From Plicaturopsis crispa FD-325 SS-3 (lineage: Eukaryota > Basidiomycota > Agaricomycetes > Amylocorticiales > Amylocorticiaceae): a stretch of DNA of 64,000 nt. The position numbers were made by a program, and so were the translations under genes. The notes under the pieces are model-generated. The model had not been told where the DNA came from. It did not search any database and was given only the letters and a program-made list of their open reading frames with translations. The DNA is taken from contig KN832559.1 in assembly GCA_000827205.1 (NCBI GenBank), forward strand, positions 1,055,236-1,119,235, written 5' to 3'. Positions 23,753 through 34,528 of the stretch are shown here, piece after piece (position 1 is the stretch's first letter; each line of letters starts with the position of its first letter).

Positions 23753-25744
23753 TCAATACAGACTCGACTCCCTTTCCCACCTCCTATAGGTCGCCCACTT
23801 GACCCAGCTAGGCTTCGTCCCGTCCTCCACAACCTTGAGGTGATAACCGGGCATTTCAAGGTGCTCGCACCCCATCGCCTCCTTCATCCACCCCTTGCCG
23901 TCCCACAGCCAGAGCTGGATGCGGAAGCGGCCATCGCTCATCGCGTATCGGTGGATGAAGACATCCGAGCGCTCAGGTGGCGCGTAGCCGACCGGCCTGT
24001 CCAGCTTGGCCCTTCCGGTGGAGAGGAAGTGCATCGCCCACGCCGAGCGGTTGTTGACTTTGCGGCCCCGCAGGCGGGGAAGAGTAGCCCCGTGCATAGT
24101 GCCAGATACCGGCCTCTCCCGCTCCCGCACCCACTTCGCGTAGGTAGCCCACTTCACCCAGCTCGGTGCGCCCTCGTCAGTCACCTTCAGCACATACTCG
24201 CTCAACGCGGGGCTGGGGTGCGCGCACCCCATCCGCTCGGCCACCCAGTGCCCATGGATCCGCAGCCAGATCTGGATGCGGACGCGGCCGCTCGTGGTGA
24301 ACCGATGGATGAAGATATCACCCTCGCGCGGTCGTTCATAACCTCGCGGGCTGGATAGCGGTGCCGTGCCTACGGAGAAGAAGTGCATCGCGTACGCATC
24401 TCTGTTGTTTATCTTGCGCCCGACCCTGCGCCTGAGAACAGCGGGCGGATTGTGGCCATATGTGGCGGCGGCGGCGGCGTAGGGATCCGGCTGGGGGACA
24501 GCGGTAGGTGCATAGAGAGGGGGAGCGGCGTGGGTGGGCGGAGAAGCGTAGGTAGGCGGAGAAGCGTAGGTAGGCGGACTAGCGTAGGGAGGTGGACTAG
24601 TGTAAGGAGGTGGGGCGGCGTAGGATGGTGGAGCTCGGGGGACCTGAGAGCTAGACACGGGCGCGACATGGGTAACAGGTCGAATGCGAGGGACTGACTC
24701 GGTGTGGGCAGATGGCTCGATGCGAGCAACAGGTTGAGCTCGGGGCACGGCAGCGGGGTCAGTGCGGAGAGTAGGAACTTCGACCCGGGGACTGGGAGTA
24801 GGCTCGACATGAGCAATGGGAGTAGATTCGACTTGCGAAATGGGAGTAGGTTCAACACGAGGACTGGGAGTAGGCTCAACGCGGGGAATGGGAGTAGGTT
24901 CTACACGGGGACCGGGAACAGTCTCAGTCGGCGGTATTGGAGCACTTCCGTCGCGTGGTACAGGGATAGGCTTTGTCCTGTTCGCGAAACACAATCAGCG
25001 CCGCGTTCTTTACCGGCAAATAATAAAACTTGCCTTGAAGTCCGATTGCGCGAGTGGTTCGCGACAGCATGCTGAGGGGTGTAGCTCGTACGTGGCTCGT
25101 TGGACGCGACAGACTCGTGGGCATTTACGGACTCTTCGATCGTGGTGGGTTGAACAGATCTACAGTAAGATGGGATGTCATCAGAGGCAAAAATCCTACA
25201 TAAGACGAAGGCCACGTACTGGACAGACACTGGGCGAGTAACAATACTTGCTTGTTGGGTAGCCAGCGGGGTTTCGGTCTTCTACAATGTCTATCAGACA
25301 TGCATATTCATCGCTGAAACGCGTGAGACTCACGACTTGGACCGATACACTCGAGGCGATGTCGCGCTCCGACAACTGCTGGGTAGTCGTCCCTCGAGCG
25401 ATCGAAACGCAGGGAGCATGGTCACCGTTCATTCCACGCACCGGGCGTGGCTCGATGAACGGTACAGCCGTTGGGAGTCTGACCTCCCTTTGTAGATGGT
25501 GTTCGGCACTTTGAAGGATGATGTCAGCGGTATACATACAGAGCGTAGAAAATACATACCTCAAGTACGCGGCGACGCGCTTCGCGAGCGCGTCGAGTAA
25601 GGCGTAGAACATGTAGCGGCCAACGACGCCTGATACATGTCTGATGGCGAAGACGAAAACCGTCATCCAGAAGTACTCTTTCAATGCCAAAACAAGGAGC
25701 AGCACTGTGATAACAGTTGGCTGGACATCGGTGGAGTGGGGCAT
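23753..25744 (-). CDS. Membrane-anchored protein with duplicated C-terminal domain
   Basis: Not recognised. Start placed at 25744 (MPHSTDVQPTV). Exon 1 encodes one or two hydrophobic helices (TVITVLLLVLALKEYFWMTVFVF) and ends at a GTATGT donor near 25560. Exon 2 begins SAEHHLQREVRLPTAVPF. The join to the exon starting near 25159 is not resolved. The next intron (25033-24978) appears to use a GC donor (AAG/GCAAGT) and is in frame. The last exon has a Pro-rich linker of VEPTPSPR-type and YASPPT-type repeats, followed by two copies of a domain of about 105 residues. Copy 1 runs from GRKINNRDAYAMHFFSVG to SWVKWATYAKW and copy 2 from GRKVNNRSAWAMHFLSTG to SWVKWATYRRW, each with a DxFIHR strand and an IQxWL strand. 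The domains could face either side of the membrane. Function unknown. Confidence 0.7.
24530..24910 (-). repeat. Two coding minisatellites in a proline-rich linker
   Basis: At 24780-24910 a unit of about 30-36 bp encodes VEPTPSPR/VEPTPIPR repeats. At 24530-24620 an 18-21-bp unit encodes ASPPTY repeats. Both lie inside the linker of the duplicated-domain membrane protein and keep the frame. Confidence 0.75.
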
Positions 25745-27296
25745 AGTGAGAATGAGAATGCTGCAGATGCCGTGGGGGGATGGATCAGTGGGCGAGGAGA
25801 CGAGTCGGAGGGCCGTAGATTTTATATCCTGGGGCACGATCTTGGACAAAGGGAAGTAAGGTTTGAGAGAAGGTATGAAATGACAAAGGGGAATGTGCAC
25901 GCAGTGGACATGCCCATCAAATGAAAAGCACGCAGCAGGCTCGTCAAGATCGGATTAGGCATTCGTGGTGCACAGTCTTGGGGATGTCAGCGGCTGTCGT
26001 ATCAAGGCAGAGCATAGCGGTCATTAGCACTGTACGAAATCGAAGAGAGACGTTTGACTCACCATGTCCATGTTCTGCGGCAATCGCAATTGCAAGTGCA
26101 CTGAGGTTTGCGCCAACACGTTAACTACCACGCGTCCAAGTCCAGTCACGTCCAGGGAAGCACCGAAGAATTCTTCGCCTTAACAGCTCCTTGCTATGTT
26201 TTGTACGTCGTGGTAGACGTTTGAGCCCTGTCCAGAAGACATGAGTATAACCGACGCCGTGGTTGAGTAAATACCTCAGGCCAGCCATATGTGCTTAGTG
26301 TTATGGATCGATATCTCAATAATTTGAAACAGAACCCAAGCATAGTGTAGTGAATCATTGAGCATTGAACGCTGAACGCTGAACTTGCAGCCGTGTACGG
26401 AGAGACAGCAATTCAAGGAGATGTTGAGGGCCTGACTCGACAGTCCAAGAGACACGCGTCTTTACGATTTACGCGACACAGTCACGGTCCACGTGGCCGT
26501 GACCCTTCGTACTTGTCCGCCTAGATTCCGCCCAAGCGTTCCGAGTCTTTGCCTGGAAATAATTCCAGCTGTTTGCATGTCGATAGACCGCTTTCCTTTC
26601 CCTTTCACTTTCGTTTTCTGTTTACATTTCGAAGCGACCAAATAGTTACAGTGCTCGAAATTGTTGGTAGCACGCTCAAGGCTGCCTTTTGTGGCAATTT
26701 TCAATGAAATCGGTCAGGACAATCTGTTTGGTCGACACCACTTGTAAACAGAAAACGAAGGCGAAAACGAAAGCAAAAGCGGTCTATCGACATGCAAACA
26801 GCTGTCATACTTGAGTACTCAGATCTGCGCGCTTCATGTTTCTCTCTCACCGATATACCACACTCGATGGGATAAATGATACGACGAAGAGCAGCAAGTT
26901 GACTCGAGAGTTGGATGAGCGGCGCAAAGCGGCATACTGAGGTATGCTCGCAGTCGACTCAGGTCACTGCCAGTGTGGCGGCGGTGTCCACGCAGAAATT
27001 TAGACCGGGATTTGCCACATCTTGGTGTGGAGAGACGAAGACAAAAAGTTGCTCAAGCAGTGGCCGCCCGCCAAGTCCGGAAGTACACTGCAGCAAGCGT
27101 GGGCTTGCATCGTTCATTGCTATTGTAGCAGCACCTTCAAGTTGTTTGGACAATGTGAAACCGGTATGTTGTACTAGTACCCCCGTCTTACTTTTCAGTT
27201 TTACTCACAACCTCGTGCCTTCTCAACCTTACTTGACCTTTCAGATCTAAAACTATACAGAACTCTTCGCTGGACTGCTAATCACCGAAGAAGTAG
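25745..27296. other. Intergenic 1.55 kb with a fold-back element
   Basis: No supported gene. The notable structure is the inverted repeat at 26566-26804 listed separately. A plus-strand stretch near 27030-27160 reads open in one frame (DEDKKLLKQWPPAKSG) but no gene model could be built. Confidence 0.45.
26566..26804. repeat. Fold-back element: 61-bp inverted arms, 116-bp loop
   Basis: The left arm 26566-26626 starts CAGCTGTTTGCATGTCGATA. The right arm 26743-26804 is its near-perfect reverse complement and ends at CAGCTG. The outer 29 bp and inner 17 bp match exactly; the purine-rich middle has several mismatches. The loop of about 116 bp holds no open frame of note. It looks like a MITE or other non-autonomous fold-back element, or a long hairpin. 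No clear target-site duplication was seen at the ends. Confidence 0.8.
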
Positions 27297-27802
27297 ATGG
27301 TATCAGCTATCGAATCATCTGGTGTGGCGGCGTGTGCCGCAGGATTGCAATTCCCTGCGACTATCCGTGTGTATGTTTTGTGGGAACAATCGCCTCTAAA
27401 ACATTGAATGAAAACAAGCTGATGATGTTCTTGCTGTAGGGTGATTACGAGTGATGGACGTGCTCGGCCAGCACATGCCTATGTTTCTCGGACGAACGTG
27501 GATCTCCCGTTTCGAATTCTGTTTAGATGTTTCGTGCAGGACGGATAGCTATGCAGGTGCTAGAACGTGTTGGGCACCTCAAAGTTCACATAGACCCTCG
27601 GTGGTTTGATGTATTCTTGGATGCGCCGCAAATCTCATTCTTCTTTCATCTGCGCCGATGCCAGAAGGTAAGCTGCACTACTTCTAATTTACAGGAGTCC
27701 ACAGCTAATCCTGTGCGCCAGTACTACAACACCGATAGCGAAGTGTTCACACTCGATGGGGTTACAATAGCAACATCCCAGAATGGCCCTGTTGTCTCTT
27801 AG
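27297..27802 (+). CDS. Possible short unrecognised gene, or remnant
   Basis: Low-confidence model. The ATG at 27297 opens MVSAIESSGVAACAAGLQF, and a GTATGT donor near 27374 with an acceptor at 27440 joins to VVITSDGRARPAHAYVSR and VDLPFRILFRCFVQDG. Further on, HIDPRWFDVFLDAPQI, an intron of 57 bp with good GTAAGC and CAG ends, and YYNTDSEVFTLDGVTIATSQ lead to a stop at 27802. The link between the second and third pieces is not resolved in one frame. It is either a small gene with an exon I misplaced or a decayed one. No family recognised. It lies just before EF-hand gene C on the same strand. Confidence 0.3.
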
Positions 27803-28096
27803 AACTTTAGACACAGGCTGTCAGACCTTTGTTTTCTAATGGCAACGCTATCTACAGACGCCCGGCGCCCATGCTACATCCCGGCTTCGGGTGGCTTTCG
27901 TCGAACAGTCCGAAACAATCTTTCGTGGTTTGCGATGTCAAGGTGAGCGCTCGGATCATGCATGTTCTCCCCAGCTGCTCATGTTCTCCCGCATCACTCA
28001 AGTTCTCGCATACACGGGTGCTTCTGGGCGCCTTTCTTTCAGACCTTTTAAGCCGGACTATCTGTTACAATCGCATCCCATACCTCATTCCACACA

Positions 28097-31000
28097 ATGT
28101 CCTCAGCAGATATCCGAAGCCCAGTCGCTCCAACCAGTCCAGGCAGTCTCCGCGCGCAACTCGGTCAGGCTGTGCATTTCTCAAGGTGTATTGCAATAAA
28201 CTTACAACGGTTTACCTCGTTCACTCGATAGATAAGTTGCTTGGCGAAGCAGAGACATCCCTCAAGTCATCGGAGGAGTTGATCAATAAGATGTGTCCGT
28301 GGCTCTACGCTCTTTCTTCGTTCATATTAGCTCGCTGCTAACTCGTGTGCAGCGAAAGGCAAAGACAGGAACTCTAAGATAATAGCGAGGAAGATCATTA
28401 GAGGTGCAAGCCAAGTAGCACCCCTTCTTGAGGCCGTCGCCGATGTACACCCTGTTGCAAAGGTGCCCCTCAGCAAAACAAACGTAATGATATCTCCATG
28501 AGACTAATATCCGCACTAGATCGTCGTAGGAACATTCACGGTATTATCCTAGCCCACCTACCTACCTTTCGACATCGTAACTGATATGGGTCTTGCAGGG
28601 TCTCATCAAACTGGAATTGGATCGCAACGAAAACAACGAGCAAATCGCCGTTACCTGTCATTCCATGGTGCGTGTTTATGGCATTCAAGTACAAGAGCCC
28701 TTCGCTCACTCGACAATCTTCAGACTCGCTTGGTACTCGTCATCCGTTATCTCACGGATGTGATATTGGACACGGAGGACCAAATCACCGAATTGTTCAA
28801 GGATAATTTTGAAGCCATCGCTACTCTGATGAGAAAATTTGGTGCGTACAGTGGCCATTGCGATTCCCTCCAGACGACTTACTCAGGACTGTTTAGGGGA
28901 GTTTTCGGAGTGCGTATGCGTCCCTACGACGTTGGACTATGGAACATAATCTCATCTCTTTCACATTCCTAGCCTTTATTACGGATACAAGTTGAACACT
29001 TGTGAGTGAGAGCGACTTATCTACATCTGTCTCTTCTGGTACTTACAGCTCTTGATAGTCCGTCTCTGCTTCTCGGGGAGCTACAAAGAGCGTCTGTCCG
29101 GTATCACCAAGAAATTCGAGCAGAAGGAGCAGGAGCTGAAGAGCCTCATGAGCCATCGTACTAACGTTACTATCCACGAGACGCACGAACAAGTTGCGGG
29201 CTTGAGCAATGATGTGCACAAAGTGATATCGATGCTCGGAGAGATGACGGAGAAAGAGAACCAGGCGACGGCGTGGATCGCTCAACACGGTGGTCCGGAT
29301 GCAGTTGCGCAGGTTAGCGCATGTGTTCTCCAATTTGTGTAGATGACTGACACTTGTGATACAGAACGACGCTCTCCTGGCGAGTCTGTCTAACATGATG
29401 GGGGAGAAGATCAACGGCCCGCTGAGAACGGCGATGCGAGAGGATCTAGACCAACTTCTCGAAAAGAACCAGTAAGGATCCTCCTCGTCCTTCAGTGTTG
29501 CCTTCTTCTCAACCCATTGTCAGTGCCAAGTCCAGTAGGAAAATCGACGAAGCTATAGTACAAATCTCAGAAGAGGTCGCAGCATCGAGGGATGCTATCC
29601 TCCATCGCGTAAGTGGACGGCCCTCCTGCTTGTTTGGTAGAGCTTCTCAAGGCCCTGTAGCTGGACGCTGGTCCACACGAGCTCATCGAAGATGAAGATG
29701 TCCGAAGCCTCTGGAAAGGTATGGTGGCAACTGATTATCTTTTCCACGCACAATCTAACCTGAACATATATTCAGATTCTGTAAGCGTTGTTATTCTTCC
29801 AAGGCTCTCGCTTGCCTTAGTACTCTACCACAGGAATGGAAAATGAGCGTGAAATGCCGAGTCTTTGTTGATGGTACGTCGCATTCTACATGTGAAGCAT
29901 ACAGTCAGATGACACTTTACGGCAGGAGTCCACGATTACTTCGCGACCAAGTTCATTGAAAGCAAGAAGAGTACTGGACACCCTCACCCGGATATGTGGA
30001 CCTTGAGAATCTTGTCGAAAGTCATGTGTACGTGACACGCTGTTGGTTTTCAGTTTTCTGCTCATTGATCGTACTTAATGACAGTCCACGGCGCGATTGG
30101 GGACGCCATCGACGCAGACGGAAGTGGCTTTCTCTCTGTCCGCGAGGTGAACAAGTTCCTTCGCTCCCGCCCCTCTGGCTGGTCCATCCCGCAGTGGCTC
30201 GCATTGTACGCTCTCTTGCCCTCTATCACATTGAGCGGTCTGATAACACTTTCAAAGCTGGGCAGTCGGATGGCTTGACAACAACATCCGGTACGTCTGG
30301 CTATATTGGACACGTCGTTTCTTGCGTCTTACCACGTCTTATTGAAAGCTACCACGATAACATTCTCGGCATTATCGACTCCATTGAAAGCGCCGCGATG
30401 TTGTGTCAAGAGGCCTGCAAGGAACACATGGACGATTACCTCGACATCATGCGCTTCGTCGAACCTGTTATTATGAACAGCATCGAGTACGGTGCCATGG
30501 AAAATACCGACCCTGGCGACGACGGATTCGTGACCCTAGATCGCCTTCGAGAGGAGTTCATGCTATTGGAGAGAAGTCGTATCACAGAGAAAATGGTGCC
30601 CGTGCACTGGACGCTCGAGGATGAACACGCGCTTATATCCGCGATGAGGGACGTAAACAAAGGGCGGAGAGTTGAACTGGTATGCCTGTTTGCTTTCGTC
30701 GCATTGCATCTTAGAACTGATTGCCGTGGACATCGATTAGTCCATCATGTCTCTTCTGACCCTCCTGCTTGAGCATCACCTTGAAATCATCGTCAGCGCC
30801 CAGAAAGAACCTGTGGACGAGGCACTGCTCTGGTCTATGGGACGAACGCTGCTGACGGTCTTCTACACATTTAACGACAGGATGAACGACCTCATCCGTG
30901 GATGGAAGCAACAACGCAAGGAGGTCTCGCTCCAGATCAACTGCTTCGCTGGGGGGCTTTACAGCGGCTGGTACCAAGATGTATGTGTTCTCCGTACATA

Positions 31001-31399
31001 TTTCCTCCACTCTGTATAGCTATACTAACTATACGATAGGTCCAAAAACCTGATAGTGTGCTGAGACAGCTGCGGATCCTTTGGCATTCGAGCGATGACA
31101 CTGGTCGCCCTGGTGGCAGACACGTTCGGGGACCAGACAAGGTTAGACGCTCTGTGCATGCCGTTGCTCTTGTGGCTAAACAGTGCTTCCTCTCATAGAT
31201 TGACAAACTAATGGCGCGAATAGCTTCCCTGGAAGACAAGATGGCGAAGCTAGCGACCATTGAGGATTTGCGAGTTCTCTTGACCTCGAGCAGTACACCA
31301 GTCTCGCCCGGAGACCAAGGTCGTCCGCAATGCACTCGCTGTGGTAGCTACGGGATGGGCGATGGCGAGGACTCGCAGATTGGAATCATCGGATATTAG
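28097..31399 (+). CDS. EF-hand protein, family copy C
   Basis: Third paralog, starting at 28097 with MSSADIRSPVAPTSPGSLRA, then KLLGEAETSLKSSEELINKM, KGKDRNSKIIARKI and GASQVAPLLEAVADVHPVAK. The gene structure is the same as copy B, including the 21-nt micro-exon (IVVGTFT), the 13-nt one and the 5-nt one at 29776-29780. Later blocks: MLGEMTEKENQATAWIAQHG, EWKMSVKCRVFVDG, the EF-hand loop DADGSGFLSVREV near 30112, WAVGWLDNNIR, and GWKQQRKEVSLQINCFAGG. The tail after the small coiled coil (MARIASLEDKMAKLA) is short and not acidic, ending in GDGEDSQIGIIGY. The N-terminal motif differs from A and B by a Pro/Ser insertion. The reading frame appears intact over the exons checked. The stop at 31397-31399 is about 300 bp before the next gene on the same strand. 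Confidence 0.85.
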
Positions 31400-31703
31400 T
31401 TGCCAGTGTTTTTACCGAGTCCATGTCTGAGGTCACTGGAATTCGTTGTACATGTATTTGGTCAGATAAAAGTCCACAGAGTCATGCCTGTGTTACTCTT
31501 CAAGACTTTGAATCGTAAAGCGTACTTATAGTCCGTGGGCATGGCTTCATTCTCAACTCGTCGCAAGACGAAAGACGGCTTCACACATACGGCCTGCGAA
31601 CTGCGTCACCTGCCTTTTAGGGAACGATCAAAATACGAGTAAATATCGGTGTTCGCTGCTCACACCGGCGACGAGCGTTCACTCTACTTCACCAGCAACA
31701 CCC
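31400..31703. other. Intergenic spacer
   Basis: About 300 bp between EF-hand gene C and the complex I subunit gene. It presumably includes the promoter of the latter. No distinct motif noted. Confidence 0.5.
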
Positions 31704-32056
31704 ATGGCGACATATCTACCCTTCCGGGGCACCTTCCGTTATCTGGTTCGTCATTTACCCGGCGTTCACCTGAGTTGCACCTTTAGAAATGCTAACCGCG
31801 TGCTTCAGCAACGGCAAGCGCACGAAAACCCGGTCATATTCTTCTCGGTCATTATTGGTGCTATTGGACCTACCCTAGCGATCACCGTGCCACCCATCCG
31901 GAGCCATTTTGGCTGGAAACCGGCACCACGAGTTCCCTCGACGTACCCATGTGAGTGCTGTTCATGCAACACTGTCGCGCCCGCATTGACGTGTTTCCTA
32001 CCTCAGTGCCGAATAGGGCACGGCGGCCGGTGCAAGGCTACGAGGACGAAGAGTGA
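31704..32056 (+). CDS. Complex I 9.5-kDa accessory subunit
   Basis: Small subunit of mitochondrial NADH:ubiquinone oxidoreductase, the fungal 9.5-kDa type. Three exons, 31704-31745 (42 nt), 31809-31950 and 32007-32056, close to 77 residues. The sequence begins MATYLPFRGTFRYLQRQAHE, has the single membrane helix NPVIFFSVIIGAIGPTLAI, then VPPIRSHFGWKPAPRVPSTY, and ends VQGYEDEE. The family pattern (EKPAIFYSVVIG, a PP motif with Arg, a Pro-rich segment, TYP and QGYDDE at the end) is matched point by point. Acts in the inner membrane arm of complex I. Each exon alone is too short to stand out, so the gene is easily missed. Confidence 0.88.
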
Positions 32057-32609
32057 CAGCTTTTAGGAAATAGCTTCCACGAGATAGAGTGTAGAGCAGA
32101 GAATGCAAGTGTTGCTTTCGTTGCTGAACACTGAACAAAAGGCGCGAGACGATAAGCACTTCCAGCTTTGTCCAATCCATCTGGTTCTCACCCTCTCACC
32201 ACCCACCGTATGCTTGCGTATGGGGTTTGAACGTGACGCGGATTGCCCTGTGCTGTGCTCGTTTTGTCCGCTGGCATTGAGTGATTGCACGTCACTATTT
32301 CCCAACGCATTCATGTCACTTTCACAACCTCTATGTATCTCGAAGACCTCTGGTGGCATGATATCTAATGTTTGGCCTGTTCAACGGTTCCTAAATGTTG
32401 AATAACCATATTTCCTCTACACTTTGGAGACGGAGGAGCGCCGCAAATACAAAGTTCAAGTATAGCCGATCCGGTTAACCGGTCTATGCCGACAAGCCAC
32501 CTACCACCATTTTCTTTTCTTGCAACTTGCTTTCATTCTCCAAAACTACCTCAACTTCGTCTGCTGGGGGCGTTCACATATTTAATCCGCCTGATTTTCC
32601 TTGTCGTAG
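32057..32609. other. Intergenic spacer, promoter of RMD1-like gene
   Basis: No gene seen in about 550 bp. Short open frames lack splice support. Pyrimidine-rich stretches (CCACCATTTTCTTTTCTTGC) lie 60-100 bp before the next start codon, as is common in fungal promoters. Confidence 0.5.
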
Positions 32610-33998
32610 ATGAACGCCACTCGACAGATTCAGCACTCGCTGCGATGCCGCGCTTTCCTGGCCTTCGGTGCGCGTAGTAGGATACCCACCAGCGGTCTGA
32701 CACCTGCATGTCGTAGAATGGCATCCTCGGCACCTCAGGACCCCCTCGCAGATCCGTCCAAACCGAAACCAAAAGCTGCGACCCCCCTTCGCCGTTCTGC
32801 GTCTGCGTCGTTGCCCATTCGCGCAAATCCGACGCCAACGCGTGGTGAAATACAGCCCGTGTTTACACTCGCCACCGCGGAGAGATACCTACTGCCGAGG
32901 CTGCGGGGCCGTCTTCCACCGAATGCACATACTCTACATGAGTCGTGGTGGATTCCGAAATGGGGCGCTGAGGGCCGGGAGGGTGAGGTTTTCGTGTTTG
33001 CGAACGGGAGCTGCGTTTTCTGGGGACTGGGTGAAGCAGAGGCGCGTAGATTCTCCGCAAAGGTCCTACGAAATCCCGGTGTAGAGGTGGGCCGTCTCGA
33101 TGAGGCGGAGACGGAGGAGCTGGAGTTCGTCACCGACCCAACAGAGTTGAGTGGTGCGTATTATCTCCATGTCCCGAGACTGACCACTCTACGCTTTCCA
33201 GGCAAACGCGCCTTCAAGGAGACCTGATCATCCTCGGACGGGTCTCCCCGCTAAGCTCCCATAATTCACTCCCCGAAACGCTTCCGTCAGGCGTGTTTCC
33301 TGCGGAGACGTTGTTGGCACGGTACGCGTACTCCCAGGCGTTGTCGCGGTCGACGGCACTATCCGCGTTGGAGGAATCGCTAGACAACTACATGTCCTCT
33401 GTTGCCCTTTTGCCGCACAACCTCGCAAGAACGGGGACGCCAGGGCTGGGTCGCGTAGCCGTCATAAAAAAGCTCGGTGAACTGTTGAAGTTCCGGCAGA
33501 GCCTCATTCTCAGTCGGGAGAATTTCTCTGACACCCCAGATTTCTACTGGGCTGAGCCGGAGCTCGAAGGCTACTTCAATTCGATGAGCGATGCGCTCGA
33601 GGTGAAGTCGCGCACGACGGCTTTGAATGACAAAATCACTTATTCAGCCGAGGTAAGTCAGCCGGTTTCGCTACTGCGTGGATTCGAGCATTAACGTCCA
33701 TGTCCAAGGTACAATCTGTCCTGCGCCAGCTTCTCACGGAGGTATGCCTTTCCGTATATTAACTTAGAGCGCTTACCATAACACACGCATCTGCAGTCGT
33801 CCGGTCACCGGATGGAATTAATCATCATTGCCCTCATCGCCGTCGAGGTCGTCATCGTGCGTTCTCTACCTTCTATCCCTCTGTCCTCTAGAATCTGACA
33901 TTGTACAGGCCCTGATACGCGATGGACCTGAGCTCTGGCATATGGCCACGGACGAAAAACCTTCCAAGGACGGCCAGGAATTGACGTTAGAGAATTAA
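32610..33998 (+). CDS. RMD1/RMND1 family (DUF155) mitochondrial protein
   Basis: DUF155 (PF02582-type) family, whose members (yeast Rmd1, animal RMND1) are mitochondrial and linked to organelle translation. Five exons (32610-33153, 33219-33652, 33709-33741, 33797-33856, 33909-33998) close to 386 residues. The N-terminus MNATRQIQHSLRCRAFLAFG is a good mitochondrial presequence. Family motifs follow: EVFVFANGSCVFWGL, RYAYSQALSRSTALSALEES, FRQSLILSRENFSDTPDFYW, and SRTTALNDKITYSAEVQSVL. A C-terminal hydrophobic helix MELIIIALIAVEVVIALI is the anchor. The first intron needs the acceptor at 33218 (CTTCAAG) rather than the stronger-looking CAG upstream, since only that keeps the frame into GDLIILGRVS. 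Another acceptor choice would change one or two residues. Confidence 0.88.
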
Positions 33999-34528
33999 TC
34001 TATATGTGTATAGTTTTATTGGGGAAAGGGCCCATACTGCACATCTATACTGATCCTGCTGAAGGAGTGCAGGGTCCCGGCATCTAACTGACGACCTATG
34101 TATACGCGCATATGTATCGTACCTGCCAAGTGAATACATCCCCACTCAGCCTTGCTTGACTTTGTCCCTCGCGCCGCGCGGAGATATCTCACTTGATGAG
34201 AGCGATAGAGTTATTAGCTTTGTAGCCGACAATGTATTCGTGCCAAGATGGCAAGTATGAATGGAAATAAGGGCGGCGCACAATGGTACCGGTCAAGATT
34301 GAAGTTGAAAACGAAGTCAATTCTCCTCGAGCTCACGAACACAGGCAGAACACTCCAGTTTGCGCTTATAATCACTCGCAAAAGACGTCAAGGGGTAGAT
34401 GCCATTCCGGTCATACCGTCAGATATCTACATCCCATCCTGGAACCGAGTACCCAAGCCCTATCGATACAAATTCCAATGCCCGAGTGAAACAAAATAAA
34501 AACACAACTATATCATTTCCGCACAAGT
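33999..34528. other. Intergenic, convergent gene ends
   Basis: Lies between the stop of the RMD1-like gene (plus) and the stop of repeat gene 2 (minus). Two overlapping 68-83-codon frames near 34250-34500 have no support. An A-rich run before 34510 may serve polyadenylation. Confidence 0.5.

Noticed and set aside
23239-23859. 206-codon minus-strand frame with a Val/Ile-rich end
   Set aside because: The hydrophobic part is just the complement of the GAC/AAT run that encodes the acidic tail of EF-hand protein B.
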